Of a DNA stretch of 64,000 bases, positions 25,500 through 33,982 are shown piece after piece; the stretch's first letter is position 1, and each line of letters starts with the position of its first letter. The stretch is from Promicromonospora soli (GTDB lineage: Bacteria > Actinomycetota > Actinomycetes > Actinomycetales > Cellulomonadaceae), in NCBI RefSeq assembly GCF_014653785.1, contig NZ_BNAS01000002.1, positions 859,128 to 923,127 on the forward strand, given 5' to 3'. Below the pieces are notes generated by a model. The model was not told the origin of the DNA and did no database searches. It saw only the letters and a list, made by a program, of their open reading frames with translations. The translations under genes and the position numbers were made by a program.

Positions 25500-25640
25500 A
25501 TGACGGACGCCGACGACGCCCAGTACCACTCCATCGCCAACCCTCGCCGGACCACGCTCCTGCATCGGAGTGCCATCGAGGCATTCGCCCCCCAACGCGA
25601 GGAACACGAGACCTCGGCGGACGAAGCGCCTGCGGCCTGA
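25500..25640 (+). CDS. small acidic protein, 46 aa, unknown
   Basis: An ATG at 25500 directly follows GGAGGAGG, one of the strongest ribosome sites in the window, and opens 46 codons: MTDADDAQYHSIANPRR at the start, EEHETSADEAPAA at the end. It is polar and acidic with no membrane segment. A terminator hairpin begins 42 bp after its stop, so it looks like a complete small transcription unit. I do not recognise the family. Confidence 0.5.
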   Translation: MTDADDAQYHSIANPRRTTLLHRSAIEAFAPQREEHETSADEAPAA

Positions 25641-25681
25641 CCCGTACCGCGCTCGCGCCGAACAGCTGGTCCCTACAACTC

Positions 25682-25725
25682 AGGGCCCGGTCGCACGCCA
25701 CCCGGTGGCGCAGCGGCCGGGCCCT
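25682..25725 (+). terminator. terminator of the small ORF
   Basis: AGGGCCCGG (25682-25690) pairs perfectly with CCGGGCCCT (25717-25725), and CGCCACC/GGTGGCG (25696-25710) forms an inner stem. From here to 25871 I see no gene. Confidence 0.65.
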
Positions 25726-25871
25726 CTGCGTTGCCGGCTGAGCGGGATCGTCCCGCGATGCGAGATGCGCCACGTTCTTCCAAAAGTTCACCCCCTGACC
25801 GTCCATCGGCGTCGAAACAGCAGGTCCGGGGCCGTGTGGCGGCCACGTTCGATGTGACGGACCTCACTCGC

Positions 25872-25887
25872 GTTACATTTCGGAAAC
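25872..25887 (+). promoter_or_regulatory. GlnR-box-like sequence
   Basis: GTTAC-N6-GAAAC matches the unit of the actinobacterial GlnR consensus (gTnAC-N6-GaAAC). It lies 24 bp before the start of the 61-codon ORF and the lyase gene. Only one unit is clear, where GlnR sites usually have two. Confidence 0.35.
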
Positions 25888-25910
25888 ATATCCGCTAGCC
25901 TGGAGGAGGC

Positions 25911-26096
25911 ATGTTCTTCCACAATTCGGTACAGCAGGTCGATGCAGAGGCATTCGACACAGCGAGTACTGCGCGGCAAGCCGCCGGGCAAGGTCCCGCG
26001 GCGGCCGGGTATGACGTGGAGAAGGAACGTGCCGGCCGCCTGGTCCCAAGTGGGGACGGGCCGGCGAGAGCGTCCAGTCACCGCACGGCGACATGA
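25911..26096 (+). CDS. small ORF, 61 aa, upstream of the lyase gene
   Basis: ATG 25911 follows GGAGGAGG and opens 61 codons (start MFFHNSVQQVDAEAF, end ARASSHRTAT), ending 20 bp before the lyase ATG. GCGGCCGG/CCGGCCGC (26001-26039) could form a hairpin inside it. It may encode a small protein or act as a leader ORF for the lyase gene. No family recognised; codon pattern is only moderately convincing. Confidence 0.4.
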   Translation: MFFHNSVQQVDAEAFDTASTARQAAGQGPAAAGYDVEKERAGRLVPSGDGPARASSHRTAT

Positions 26097-26116
26097 ACTG
26101 AGTGGGGAAACCAGGG

Positions 26117-27619
26117 ATGAACGGCGAATCGATTCGACACTTCACTGACGGACGCGTGCCCGACGCCGGGATCGCGCACCTCTTCAGCGTCGAGAACCGA
26201 TTCCAGGCGAGGCTCGACGTGGAGGCGGCGCTGGCGCTCGCCGAGGCGGAGGTGGGCCTCATCCCGGAGCCGGCAGGCGAGACGATCGCCCGTGCCGCAC
26301 AGATCGAGAAGCTGGACCTCGTCCGCGTCGCCGCCGAGACGGTGTCGGCCAGCCACCCCCTGATGCCGCTCATCGAGGAGTTCGCCCGCGTGGTCGGGCG
26401 GGAGTACGGCGGCTGGGTGCACTGGGGCGCCACCACGCAGAACATCACCCAGACGGCGGACGTACTGGTGCTGCGTGACGCCCACCGTTCCGTCAAGGAC
26501 CTGCTCGCCAAGGTGCTGCGCGGCATGTCGAAGCAGGCCGAGGCGTCCGCCGCGGTGCCGATGGCGGGCCGTACGCACAGCCAGCACGCGGTGCCGGTCA
26601 CCTTCGGCTTCAAGGTGGCGGTCTGGATCGACGAGCTCACCGCCCACACCGACCGGCTCGAGCGCCTCGAGGACCGGCTGTTCCGCGTCCTCATGGGCGG
26701 CGCCGTCGGCACGTTCGCGTCGTTCGGGCCCGCCGGGCGCGAGGTCGAGCGCCGGGTCGCCAACCACCTCGGGCTCGGCACCATGCCGGTCCCGTCGCGC
26801 GCGATCAACGACGGCATCGTCGAGCTCGTGCTCGTCCTCGGCCAGGTCGCCGGGACTGCCGGCAAGATCGGCAAGGACATCTACTCGATGATGCAGCCGG
26901 AGTTCGGCGAGGCGTTCGAGCCCATCCCGGACGGCACCGTCGGCAGCTCGACCATGCCCCACAAGCGCAACCCGCAGCTCGCTCTCGACCTCCTGTCGAT
27001 GAGCGCTCAGCTCCGCGCCCTCGCCGCCCCCGCTCTGGAGTCGATGCAGCACGACCACGAGGCCAACGGCGGCATGACCGACCTCCTGGAGGAGACCGTC
27101 AAGCGCGCCATCGTCCTCGCGGGCGACATCCTGACCCGCCTCGACGTGATCCTGGACGGCCTCGAGCTGGACGAGCAGCGGATGCGCGCCAACCTTGCCC
27201 TGAGCGAGGGCCTCATCGGCTCGGAGTCGCTCATGATGGAGCTGGGCGAACGCATCGGCCGGCAGAAGGCGCACGAGGTCGTGTACGAGGTGGCGCAGGA
27301 GTCGGCAGTCGGCGACGCGCAGTTCCTCGACCTGCTGGTGCGGAACGCGACGGTCAGCGCGTACTTCGACCGCGACGAGATCCGCCGGCTGATCGACCCC
27401 AGCGCGTACCTCGGCGAGAGCATCACCATCGCGCACGACATGGCGCAGCACGCCCGCGCCGTCGCCGACCGGCTCGAGTTCAGCGCCCGTACGGCGAAGC
27501 CCGTGCCGCTCTTCGTCCGCGACCTGGCCAAGGAGGAGGACGCCGCCGACCCGGTCACCTCCGGGCGGATCGCCCCCGACGCGCGGACCGCGGACGAGCT
27601 GCTGCTCGTCGGCCTGTAG
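26117..27619 (+). CDS. adenylosuccinate lyase / carboxymuconate cycloisomerase family protein
   Basis: A 500-residue member of the aspartase/fumarase superfamily, all-helical and tetrameric. The signature GSSTMPHKRNP (about residues 275-285) is intact, and the other two conserved regions are GAVGTFASFGP-adjacent AGRTHSQHAVP and HWGATTQNITQT. The housekeeping PurB is a separate gene at 49799-51283, so this paralogue has another substrate. Sequence and length point to the PurB/PcaB-like group; 3-carboxymuconate is possible but no other beta-ketoadipate gene is near. ATG 26117 preferred; a GTG at 26102 is in frame. Convergent with the RNase H-like gene. Confidence 0.82.
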   Translation: MNGESIRHFTDGRVPDAGIAHLFSVENRFQARLDVEAALALAEAEVGLIPEPAGETIARAAQIEKLDLVRVAAETVSASHPLMPLIEEFARVVGREYGGWVHWGATTQNITQTADVLVLRDAHRSVKDLLAKVLRGMSKQAEASAAVPMAGRTHSQHAVPVTFGFKVAVWIDELTAHTDRLERLEDRLFRVLMGGAVGTFASFGPAGREVERRVANHLGLGTMPVPSRAINDGIVELVLVLGQVAGTAGKIGKDIYSMMQPEFGEAFEPIPDGTVGSSTMPHKRNPQLALDLLSMSAQLRALAAPALESMQHDHEANGGMTDLLEETVKRAIVLAGDILTRLDVILDGLELDEQRMRANLALSEGLIGSESLMMELGERIGRQKAHEVVYEVAQESAVGDAQFLDLLVRNATVSAYFDRDEIRRLIDPSAYLGESITIAHDMAQHARAVADRLEFSARTAKPVPLFVRDLAKEEDAADPVTSGRIAPDARTADELLLVGL

Positions 27620-27636
27620 TCCTAGGACCACAGCTC

Positions 27637-28245
27637 TCAGAAGAGGGTGCCTGACACCCACGTCCGCCCGGCCCCGGTCCCGACCGGGGCCGGCGGCGTC
27701 AGAGGCGGGGCGACCTCCCGTGCCTCCACTGTGAAGCCGCCGCCGCGCAGCTCGGCGTCGGGGATCATCCCGGCGTCGGGCACGAGCATCTCGCCGACGC
27801 CGCCGCGCCCCGCAGCCCACTCCTCTGCGGCGAAGCCGGCGAGCTGGTCGACCCGCTCGTTGTACGGGTTGCCCACGTGACCGCGTACCCAGTGGAACCG
27901 GACGGGACCGGTGCGCTCCGCGACCGCGCTGTCGATGCCCTGCACCAGGTCGAGGTTCGGGACGGGGTCGCCGGACGGGGAGCGCCAGTCGTTGCGCTTC
28001 CACCCCTCGGACCACTCCGACACGGACCGGATGGCGTACTGCGAGCTGGACTCCACGAGCAGCGGCTCGCTGCCGGGGTGCGCCTCGATCGCGCGGAGCA
28101 GGGCTGAGAGTGCGGCGACCTGGTCGTTGCCCTGGGCCGCGCCGCCCGAGTCGAACTGCCCGCCCGCGTGGTTGATCCACGCCCATCCGATCGCGCCGCT
28201 GGGTGCGGCCGACCCGTGCGTGCTGACGATGATCACGGCGTCCAT
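27637..28245 (-). CDS. RNase HI homologue with a degenerate active site
   Basis: The first 140 residues align well to RNase HI, but three of the four catalytic carboxylates are changed: TDGS is THGS (first Asp to His), the Glu in NRMEL is replaced by Val (NDQVAAL), and TDSQYV is SSSQYA (Asp to Ser). The fourth motif, WVRGHVGNPYNERVDQLA, keeps His and Asp, and the substrate-handle region (SEGWKRNDW) is also kept. It is therefore probably unable to cut RNA and may only bind nucleic acid. A Pro/Gly-rich tail of about 55 residues follows. Start ATG 28245. Confidence 0.8.
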   Translation of the reverse strand: MDAVIIVSTHGSAAPSGAIGWAWINHAGGQFDSGGAAQGNDQVAALSALLRAIEAHPGSEPLLVESSSQYAIRSVSEWSEGWKRNDWRSPSGDPVPNLDLVQGIDSAVAERTGPVRFHWVRGHVGNPYNERVDQLAGFAAEEWAAGRGGVGEMLVPDAGMIPDAELRGGGFTVEAREVAPPLTPPAPVGTGAGRTWVSGTLF

Positions 28246-28399
28246 TGTGCATCCTTCTGCCCGAGAACCCGGACGGCAGGCCGGGGAACGGGACGCCGGG
28301 AGTCGGCGGCTGAAGGTGTCGCGGAGAGTTCGGTACGGCGAAACCCGGGCCCGGGCGCCACGAAACCCACGCCCGGCGTTCCGTGGGCATGATGACGGT

Positions 28400-29602
28400 G
28401 TGCCTCACCCCTCGTCCGACCCGGCTCCTCGCTCGTCCGGCAGCACGCCCACGCCTGCCGAACGCGCGCAGGAGCTCCACCCGTCCCGCCGTCGCACGCG
28501 CTCCGACATCCGGCGGTGGCGGCGGCTGCTCGCCGACGAGCGAGCCGAGGCCGCGGTCTACCGCGACCTCGCGGGCCGGCGCACGGGCGAGGAGCGCGAG
28601 ATCCTGCTCGCGCTCGCGCGTGCGGAGAAGCGGCACGAGTCACACTGGCTCGACCTCCTGGGTCCCGACGTCGGCGCGCCGGTGCGGGGCGACCTCCGGA
28701 CCCGCGCGCTCGGGTTCCTCGCCCGCCGCTTCGGCGGCGTCTTCGTGCTGGCGCTCGCGCAGCGGGCGGAGGCCCGCTCGTCGTACGCGCACGACGCCGA
28801 CGCCACCGTGACCATGGCGGCCGACGAGCAGATCCACGAAGAGGTGGTGCGCGCGCTGGCGACCCGTGGCCGGAACCGGCTGTCGGGCACGTTCCGCGCC
28901 GCGGTGTTCGGCGCGAACGACGGGCTCGTGTCGAACCTCGCGCTCGTGCTCGGGATCGGCGCCTCCGGCGTGGCGACCAGCACGGTGCTGCTGACCGGGC
29001 TCGCGGGCCTCCTCGCGGGTGCGCTCTCGATGGCCGCCGGCGAGTTCGTGTCGGTGCGCTCGCAGCGGGAGCTGCTCGAGGCGTCGTCGCCGTCGCCGGA
29101 CGCCGACGCCGCCCTGCCGCACCTCGACGTCGACACGAACGAGCTCGCGCTCGTCTATCGGGCGCGGGGGATGAGCAGCGAGGAGGCGACGGCGCACGCC
29201 GACGCCGTGCTCGCTCGGCTCGCTGTCCCTTCCACGGAGTCCCGCGGCCCGATCCTGCAGGACTCGAGTCGCGGGTCGGCGGCCGGCGTCGACGATGTTG
29301 CCGGCGGCGATGATCTGGAGACGCACGGAACCGCGTGGGGCGCGGCGGTCTCTTCCTTCTGCTTCTTCGCGTCCGGCGCCGTGGTCCCCGTGCTGCCCTA
29401 CCTGTTCGGGCTGGACGGGCTCGTGGCGGTGGTCGCAGCGACCGCGCTCGTCGGTCTCGCGCTCCTGGTCACAGGCGCCGTCGTCGGCCTGCTGTCGGGG
29501 ACGTCTCCGCTCACCAGGGCGCTGCGCCAGATCGCCATCGGACTCGGCGCGGCGGTCGTCACATACGTGCTCGGGCTGGTTTTCGGCGCCACGGTGGGCT
29601 GA
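28400..29602 (+). CDS. VIT1/CCC1-family transporter with ferritin-like domain
   Basis: 400 residues. The N-terminal cytoplasmic part (about 25-160) is a rubrerythrin/ferritin-like helical bundle with Glu/His metal residues (ADERAEAAVYRDLA, ARAEKRHESHW, DEQIHEEVVRAL). The membrane part (about 165-400) is the VIT1/CCC1 iron-manganese transporter fold: RAAVFGANDGLVSNLALVLG, LAGALSMAAGEFVSVRSQ, and three C-terminal helices. It should move Fe(II) or Mn(II), probably out of the cytosol. The GTG at 28400 gives the family N-terminus. Divergent from the RNase H-like gene. Confidence 0.88.
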   Translation: MPHPSSDPAPRSSGSTPTPAERAQELHPSRRRTRSDIRRWRRLLADERAEAAVYRDLAGRRTGEEREILLALARAEKRHESHWLDLLGPDVGAPVRGDLRTRALGFLARRFGGVFVLALAQRAEARSSYAHDADATVTMAADEQIHEEVVRALATRGRNRLSGTFRAAVFGANDGLVSNLALVLGIGASGVATSTVLLTGLAGLLAGALSMAAGEFVSVRSQRELLEASSPSPDADAALPHLDVDTNELALVYRARGMSSEEATAHADAVLARLAVPSTESRGPILQDSSRGSAAGVDDVAGGDDLETHGTAWGAAVSSFCFFASGAVVPVLPYLFGLDGLVAVVAATALVGLALLVTGAVVGLLSGTSPLTRALRQIAIGLGAAVVTYVLGLVFGATVG

Positions 29603-29786
29603 CCCGGGGAAGTTCACCCACGGTTCTTTGGCGGCGAAAAATGGCCCGTATTGACCATGAATGCCCGAGATGTACGGCCTCTTCCGACATAGCCGGGCCC
29701 CAAGCACAATATTCTCGATCCGCAAACCGCAGGTATGTAGTTGCCGATCTCCGGGACCGCCCGCAGATTTGCTGTGTACATTTCTG

Positions 29787-29805
29787 CCGGCTCACTCGGA
29801 GCCGG
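29787..29805 (+). promoter_or_regulatory. 5' UTR hairpin before the surface-protein gene
   Basis: CCGGCTC (29787-29793) pairs with GAGCCGG (29799-29805) immediately before the GGAGAGCGGGAGA ribosome site. The rest of 29603-29786 is AT-richer than its surroundings and probably holds the promoter; no known riboswitch is recognisable. Confidence 0.4.
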
Positions 29806-29819
29806 AGAGCGGGAGACCG

Positions 29820-31160
29820 ATGTCGAAGTACGCGCGGCTGAGCACGGGGGACACCCTCCGTCGCCTCGTCGCGCGTGCCGTCGGAACCTTCGCGCTCGGC
29901 GCCGCGGGCCTCGCGCTCGGCGTCGCACTCGCCACCCCTTCGAGTGCTGCCGAATCGAGTGCTGCCGAAGGTGGGCCGCTCGCCTCGCTCGTCAGCGACA
30001 CGGTGGAGGTGACCGTCGGCACCGTCGCGAAGACGACGGGCACGCTCGGGCTGACCACGGTCGATCGGACTCAGGCAGTCGGCAACGAGTTGGAGCCGAT
30101 CGCGCCGGAGTCCGCGGCTCCCGCGTCCGAGCCCGTGACGAAGACCGTCGAGGGTGCGGTGTCGTCGGTCTCCGACGGCCCGCTCGAGCCGGTGACGAAG
30201 CCGGTCCGGACAGCGGTGACGGAGCCCGTGGGCGAGATGGTCACGGAGGTCACCGAGAAGCCCGTGGCACAGGCCGCCGAGGTCGTCGAGCAGGTCTCCG
30301 ACCCCGTGCTCGAGCCTGTCACGGAGCAGGTGGGCAAGACCCTGACACCGGTGACCGAGCCTCTTGGTGAGCAGCTCGCCCCCGCGACGGGCCTCGTCGA
30401 AGAGGTCGTCTCGCCGCTGGCGCCGGTGCTCGACTCGGTGACCGAGCCGCTGGCCCCGGTGACCGGCGGTCTGCTGGCTCCCGTGGTCGACGTCGTCGCT
30501 CCGGTGACCGACGTCGTGGGCGGCGTGGCCGCCCCGATCCTGCAGGACCTCGAGCCGGCGACGGCTCCGGTCAAAGACGCCCTTGCTCCGGTGCTCGTCC
30601 CTGTCGTCGACGTGGTCGCCCCCGTGGGTGAGGCGCTCGACCCGGTCGTGGAGCCGCTCGCCCCGCTGCCCGGCGGCCTGTTGCCGGACGGGCCCGCGAC
30701 GGTGCTCCCGACCGAGCCGGTCGAGGAGCACATCGAGCCGACGTACCCGGGGTCGCTGCAGGCCTCCGGTGACGCCGCGGGCGTCGTGGTCTGGACCTCA
30801 GCCGTCCGGCACTCGATGCTCGACCTGATGCTGGCGAACGCCCCCGTGGGCCCGACGGCCGCGGACACCGCGCGGGCGCTGAGCGCCGCGACGGCGGGCG
30901 TCGTCAACGCGAGCGGTCCAGGCCTCCTCGGCGCGGGCCTCCCGCTCGCCGCCGGTGGCGTGGGGAACGCTGTCGCCGCGGGCGCCGGCGCCCTCCTGGG
31001 CGGCGGTGCGCCGCAGCTGAAGGTACCGGGCGGCGGCGAGCTCCTCGCGGTGCTCGCGGCCCTCCTGCTCTTCCGAGCCCACTCCTGGCGAGTGTCGACC
31101 GACGAGTCGCGCGCCAAGCTGTCCAGCAGCTACACGGATATCCCTGTCTCTCCTGCCTGA
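29820..31160 (+). CDS. secreted Pro/Val-rich low-complexity protein
   Basis: 446 residues. A signal peptide is clear: charged KYARLSTGDTLRRLVAR, then a hydrophobic core (TFALGAAGLALGVALA) and a likely cut after TPSSAAESSA near residue 45. Residues about 90-330 are built from short repeats of the form EPV(T/G)xxV and APVxxVVxPV, consistent with an extended or coiled surface fibre. The C-terminus has Gly/Ala-rich then hydrophobic residues (ELLAVLAALLLFRAHSW) and a polar tail, a possible membrane anchor without LPxTG. The ATG at 29820 has a good ribosome site. Partner of the next gene; function unknown. Confidence 0.75.
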   Translation: MSKYARLSTGDTLRRLVARAVGTFALGAAGLALGVALATPSSAAESSAAEGGPLASLVSDTVEVTVGTVAKTTGTLGLTTVDRTQAVGNELEPIAPESAAPASEPVTKTVEGAVSSVSDGPLEPVTKPVRTAVTEPVGEMVTEVTEKPVAQAAEVVEQVSDPVLEPVTEQVGKTLTPVTEPLGEQLAPATGLVEEVVSPLAPVLDSVTEPLAPVTGGLLAPVVDVVAPVTDVVGGVAAPILQDLEPATAPVKDALAPVLVPVVDVVAPVGEALDPVVEPLAPLPGGLLPDGPATVLPTEPVEEHIEPTYPGSLQASGDAAGVVVWTSAVRHSMLDLMLANAPVGPTAADTARALSAATAGVVNASGPGLLGAGLPLAAGGVGNAVAAGAGALLGGGAPQLKVPGGGELLAVLAALLLFRAHSWRVSTDESRAKLSSSYTDIPVSPA

Positions 31161-31241
31161 CGTGGTTGCGCCGCGCCAACGCGCGCGGCACGACCCGACG
31201 GCGAATCTGCCGTCGGCTCCACGCCAGGCAGGGAGAGATCT

Positions 31242-32303
31242 TTGGACAAGAACTTCCGACGGGCGCTGTACATCGCGCTTGTTGCAGGCGGCCTCGTGGT
31301 CGTCGACGCCTCTTCGGCGTACGCCGCCGAGGAAGGTCTCCTGGATCCAGTCACACAGGGGGTCACGGACGGGGTCGAGGGAGCTGCTGCTGCAGGCAGC
31401 GCGCTCGATGCTGTCGTCGCTGACGCACCGCAGCCGGGCAAGGGAGTCGACGCGACGGCCGGGGATGGACCGGCCGAGGGCGCACCGAACCTAGACGACG
31501 ACTTCGCCGACGACGCAGCCCTGCTTGGCGTTCTCGGATCTCTTGCGCGCGCTGACGTCACCTGGGTCGTCGACGGGACGCAGGGCGCGGAAAGTCTGGT
31601 CGACGACCTCCTGGAGGGCGTCCTGCCGACCGATATCGAGGTCCCGGGGCCGGATCAGCCGGGGCCGGATCAGCTGGGAACGGATCAGCCGGGAACGGGT
31701 GAGCCGGGAGCGGGTGAGCCGGGAGCGGGTGAGCCGGGTACTGACCCCGGCGTCGTCGAACCCGGAACCGACGGTCCGGGTGCGGGCAGCCCTGGGAGCG
31801 GTGGTCCGGGAGCCGATCGCCCGGGAGCCAATGGTCCTGGATTCCAGACTCGCGGCGGGGAGACGCGCGGCGTCGCGATGACCGGCCGCACCGGTGCCGC
31901 CGCCGTCGGCGCTCCTGGTTACACCACCGCCGGCTATGACACCGCCGCTGTGCCTGATTCCGATGACCCGGCCGACGCTGGTGAGTCCGCCGACGGCCCG
32001 GATGCCGACCAAGACCTCCCCGTCGGAGGCGTCGACCTCAGCTGGGGCGACAAGGCGGACGTGGTTCCGGCCGCCTACGACGGAACGATCCTGCCCGGCG
32101 GCTTCAGTGACGGCCTCCGCGGCACTTTGACTGGGCTCGATGGGCAAGCGGCGCCGGTGGTTGTCCCCGGCGAAACCCTTGCCCAGACGGGCCCCCTGAT
32201 CACGGGGCAGCTCGCGCTGGTCTCGCTCCTCCTGGGGCTGGGCCTCGCGGTGCTCCGCACGCGTCGCCGTCGGATCGTGGTTTCTTCACGCATCGACGGT
32301 TGA
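31242..32303 (+). CDS. secreted LAxTG-anchored surface protein
   Basis: 353 residues starting with TTG, set by the ribosome site GGGAGAGAT before it. Signal peptide: MDKNFRRALYIALVAGGLVVVDASSAYA, cut about residue 28. Residues about 135-205 are a PG-rich repeat (units such as PGTGEPGAGEPGAGEPG, then PGADRPGANGPG), looking like a flexible stalk. The C-terminus is a sorting signal: LAQTG (about 313-317), a hydrophobic helix and RTRRRR. LAxTG is the class E sortase motif of actinobacteria, so the protein should be linked to peptidoglycan. No sortase gene is in the window. Confidence 0.82.
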   Translation: MDKNFRRALYIALVAGGLVVVDASSAYAAEEGLLDPVTQGVTDGVEGAAAAGSALDAVVADAPQPGKGVDATAGDGPAEGAPNLDDDFADDAALLGVLGSLARADVTWVVDGTQGAESLVDDLLEGVLPTDIEVPGPDQPGPDQLGTDQPGTGEPGAGEPGAGEPGTDPGVVEPGTDGPGAGSPGSGGPGADRPGANGPGFQTRGGETRGVAMTGRTGAAAVGAPGYTTAGYDTAAVPDSDDPADAGESADGPDADQDLPVGGVDLSWGDKADVVPAAYDGTILPGGFSDGLRGTLTGLDGQAAPVVVPGETLAQTGPLITGQLALVSLLLGLGLAVLRTRRRRIVVSSRIDG

Positions 32304-32369
32304 CAACGACCCGGGCTCGGTCCTGGTCGCGAGCCATCAAGGTGGATCGTGGCTGAGGGCCGCATAAGT

Positions 32370-32471
32370 CCCGGGTCGGCAGGTCCGAGGGTCGGGGCGC
32401 CGCTGGGGGGCGCCCCGGCCCCCGGGTCGGCAGGTTCGAGGGTCGGGGCGCCGCTGGGGGGCGCCCCGGCC
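32370..32471. repeat. two 51-bp direct repeats, each with a strong hairpin
   Basis: Copies at 32370-32420 and 32421-32471 differ at one base. Each contains GGGGCGCC facing GGCGCCCC, so they act as tandem terminators after the LAxTG gene. The surrounding gap 32304-32605 contains no other gene that I can support; a palindrome CGTACGCGGCGTACG follows at about 32538. Confidence 0.85.
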
Positions 32472-32590
32472 CCCGGACCGGGACCGGACAGAGCGGGGGC
32501 TCAGGACATCTGGGGGTGACCTGGGCGCCCGCTCTGTCGTACGCGGCGTACGCCACATCGGAGGTACCCGGTCGGGCGTCGAACCGGGCC

Positions 32591-32596
32591 TACGAT
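32591..32596 (+). promoter_or_regulatory. -10 element (TACGAT) of a probable leaderless promoter
   Basis: TACGAT fits TAnnnT, 9 bases before the MFS ATG at 32606. Confidence 0.4.
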
Positions 32597-32605
32597 CGGA
32601 GCACC

Positions 32606-33916
32606 ATGCGCCATCTGCTCGCCGACACGACGCCGCTGAAGGTGTCGTCCGACTACCGGCGCCTGTGGTTCGGCCTGTCGATCTCGAACATCGGCACGCA
32701 GGTGACCATCGTCGCGGTGGGCCTGCAGGTCTACGCGCTGACCGGTTCCACTCTCGCTGTGGGCGTGCTGGGGCTGTTCACGCTGGTCCCGCTGGTGGCG
32801 CTCGGTCTGTACGGCGGGGCGCTCGTGGACCACTACGACCGCCGCACGGTGTCGCTCGTGTCGTCGCTGGTGCTGTGGGTGGTCGTGGCGGGCATCGCCG
32901 CGCAGGCCTGGTTCGAGCTCGAGTCGGTCGAGCTGCTGTACGGGCTGGTCGCCGTGCAGAGCGCGGCGTTCGCGATCAACAACCCGGCCCGTTCGGCGAT
33001 CGTCCCGCGCCTGCTCCCCAAGGAGCTCATGCCCGCGGCCAACGCGCTGACGACGCTCTCGTGGAACGTCGCGATGACCGGCGGGCCGCTGATCGGCGCG
33101 CTGCTGGTGGCCCAGCTCGGCTACGCCTGGGCCTACACGCTTGACATGGTGCTGTTCCTTGCGGCTCTCTGGGCCGTGTTCCGGCTGCCGCCCGTGCCGC
33201 CGGAGGGCAGCGCCGTCGACGGCGTCAGCCGGACCGGCAGGGGCCGAGTCGGCGCCGTCGGGCTGCGGTCCGTCCTGGACGGCCTGCGCTACCTCACCAC
33301 CCAGCCCAACGTGCGCACCACGTTTCTCGTCGATATCTGCGCCATGGTCCTGTCCTTCCCGCGCGTCCTGTGGCCCGCGGCCGGCGTCATCTACCTCGGC
33401 GGTGGCGAGACGACGACGGGCGTGCTCGCCGCGGCCTTCGCGACCGGCGGCATCCTCGCGGGCGTGTTCTCCGGCGGGCTGACGCGCATGCGCAGGCAGG
33501 GGCAGGTGATCATCTGGGCGATCACCGCGTGGGGCGTGTCGATCGCCGCCTTCGGGATGGTCCTCGTGCTGGTGGGCCGAGGCTCACCGGACGGGGCGAT
33601 CGTCTGGGCGATCGTCGCGGCCGGGATCGCGCTCGCGTTCGCTGGAGGCTCCGACAGCGTCTCGTCCGTGTTCCGGCAGAGCATCCTGCAGACCGCGACC
33701 CCCGATCACATGCGCGGCCGGCTGCAGGGAGTGTTCATCGTGGTGGTGGCCGGAGGGCCGCGCCTCGGGGAGATGGTCCTCGGCGCCGAGGCGACGTGGT
33801 TCGGCGAGGGCTGGGCGGCCGTCGCCGGCGGGCTCACCTGCGTGGTGCTGCTCTGGGTGATCGTCCGGCTGACGCCTCGGTTCTGGCGGTACGACTCGCG
33901 GCACCCGGAGCCCTGA
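32606..33916 (+). CDS. MFS exporter (EntS/enterobactin-exporter-like)
   Basis: 436 residues, about 12 hydrophobic helices, of the MFS_3/EntS group that exports siderophores and drugs. The family start VSSDYRRLWFGLSISNIGTQV, the loop DHYDRRTVSL between helices 2 and 3, and NNPARSAIVPRLLPKELMPAANAL are all present. Substrate unknown. ATG 32606 gives the family N-terminus with a leaderless-type promoter. Convergent with the flotillin gene. Confidence 0.87.
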   Translation: MRHLLADTTPLKVSSDYRRLWFGLSISNIGTQVTIVAVGLQVYALTGSTLAVGVLGLFTLVPLVALGLYGGALVDHYDRRTVSLVSSLVLWVVVAGIAAQAWFELESVELLYGLVAVQSAAFAINNPARSAIVPRLLPKELMPAANALTTLSWNVAMTGGPLIGALLVAQLGYAWAYTLDMVLFLAALWAVFRLPPVPPEGSAVDGVSRTGRGRVGAVGLRSVLDGLRYLTTQPNVRTTFLVDICAMVLSFPRVLWPAAGVIYLGGGETTTGVLAAAFATGGILAGVFSGGLTRMRRQGQVIIWAITAWGVSIAAFGMVLVLVGRGSPDGAIVWAIVAAGIALAFAGGSDSVSSVFRQSILQTATPDHMRGRLQGVFIVVVAGGPRLGEMVLGAEATWFGEGWAAVAGGLTCVVLLWVIVRLTPRFWRYDSRHPEP

Positions 33917-33925
33917 GCACTGTGG

Positions 33926-33976
33926 CCCGCCGGTCGAGCTTGTCGAGGACAGGTTGCGACAAGCTCGACCAACGGG
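33926..33976. terminator. bidirectional terminator with GGTCGAG core
   Basis: GGTCGAGCTTGTCG (33932-33945) pairs perfectly with 33957-33970 around an 11-base loop, extended by CCCG/CGGG outside. It separates the convergent MFS and flotillin genes. The GGTCGAGC(T/C)TGTCGAG core recurs at 41837. Confidence 0.8.
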
Positions 33977-33982
33977 CGGGTG

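Noticed and set aside
27877-28399. Longer N-terminus of the VIT1-like protein
   Set aside because: The frame continues upstream over the RNase H-like gene on the other strand; the family N-terminus begins near 28400.
29603-29819. Cyclic-di-AMP (ydaO) riboswitch before the surface-protein gene
   Set aside because: The expected conserved blocks are missing; only a 7-bp hairpin next to the ribosome site is clear.
32370-32471. CRISPR array
   Set aside because: Only two copies, contiguous and without spacers; they carry terminator hairpins.
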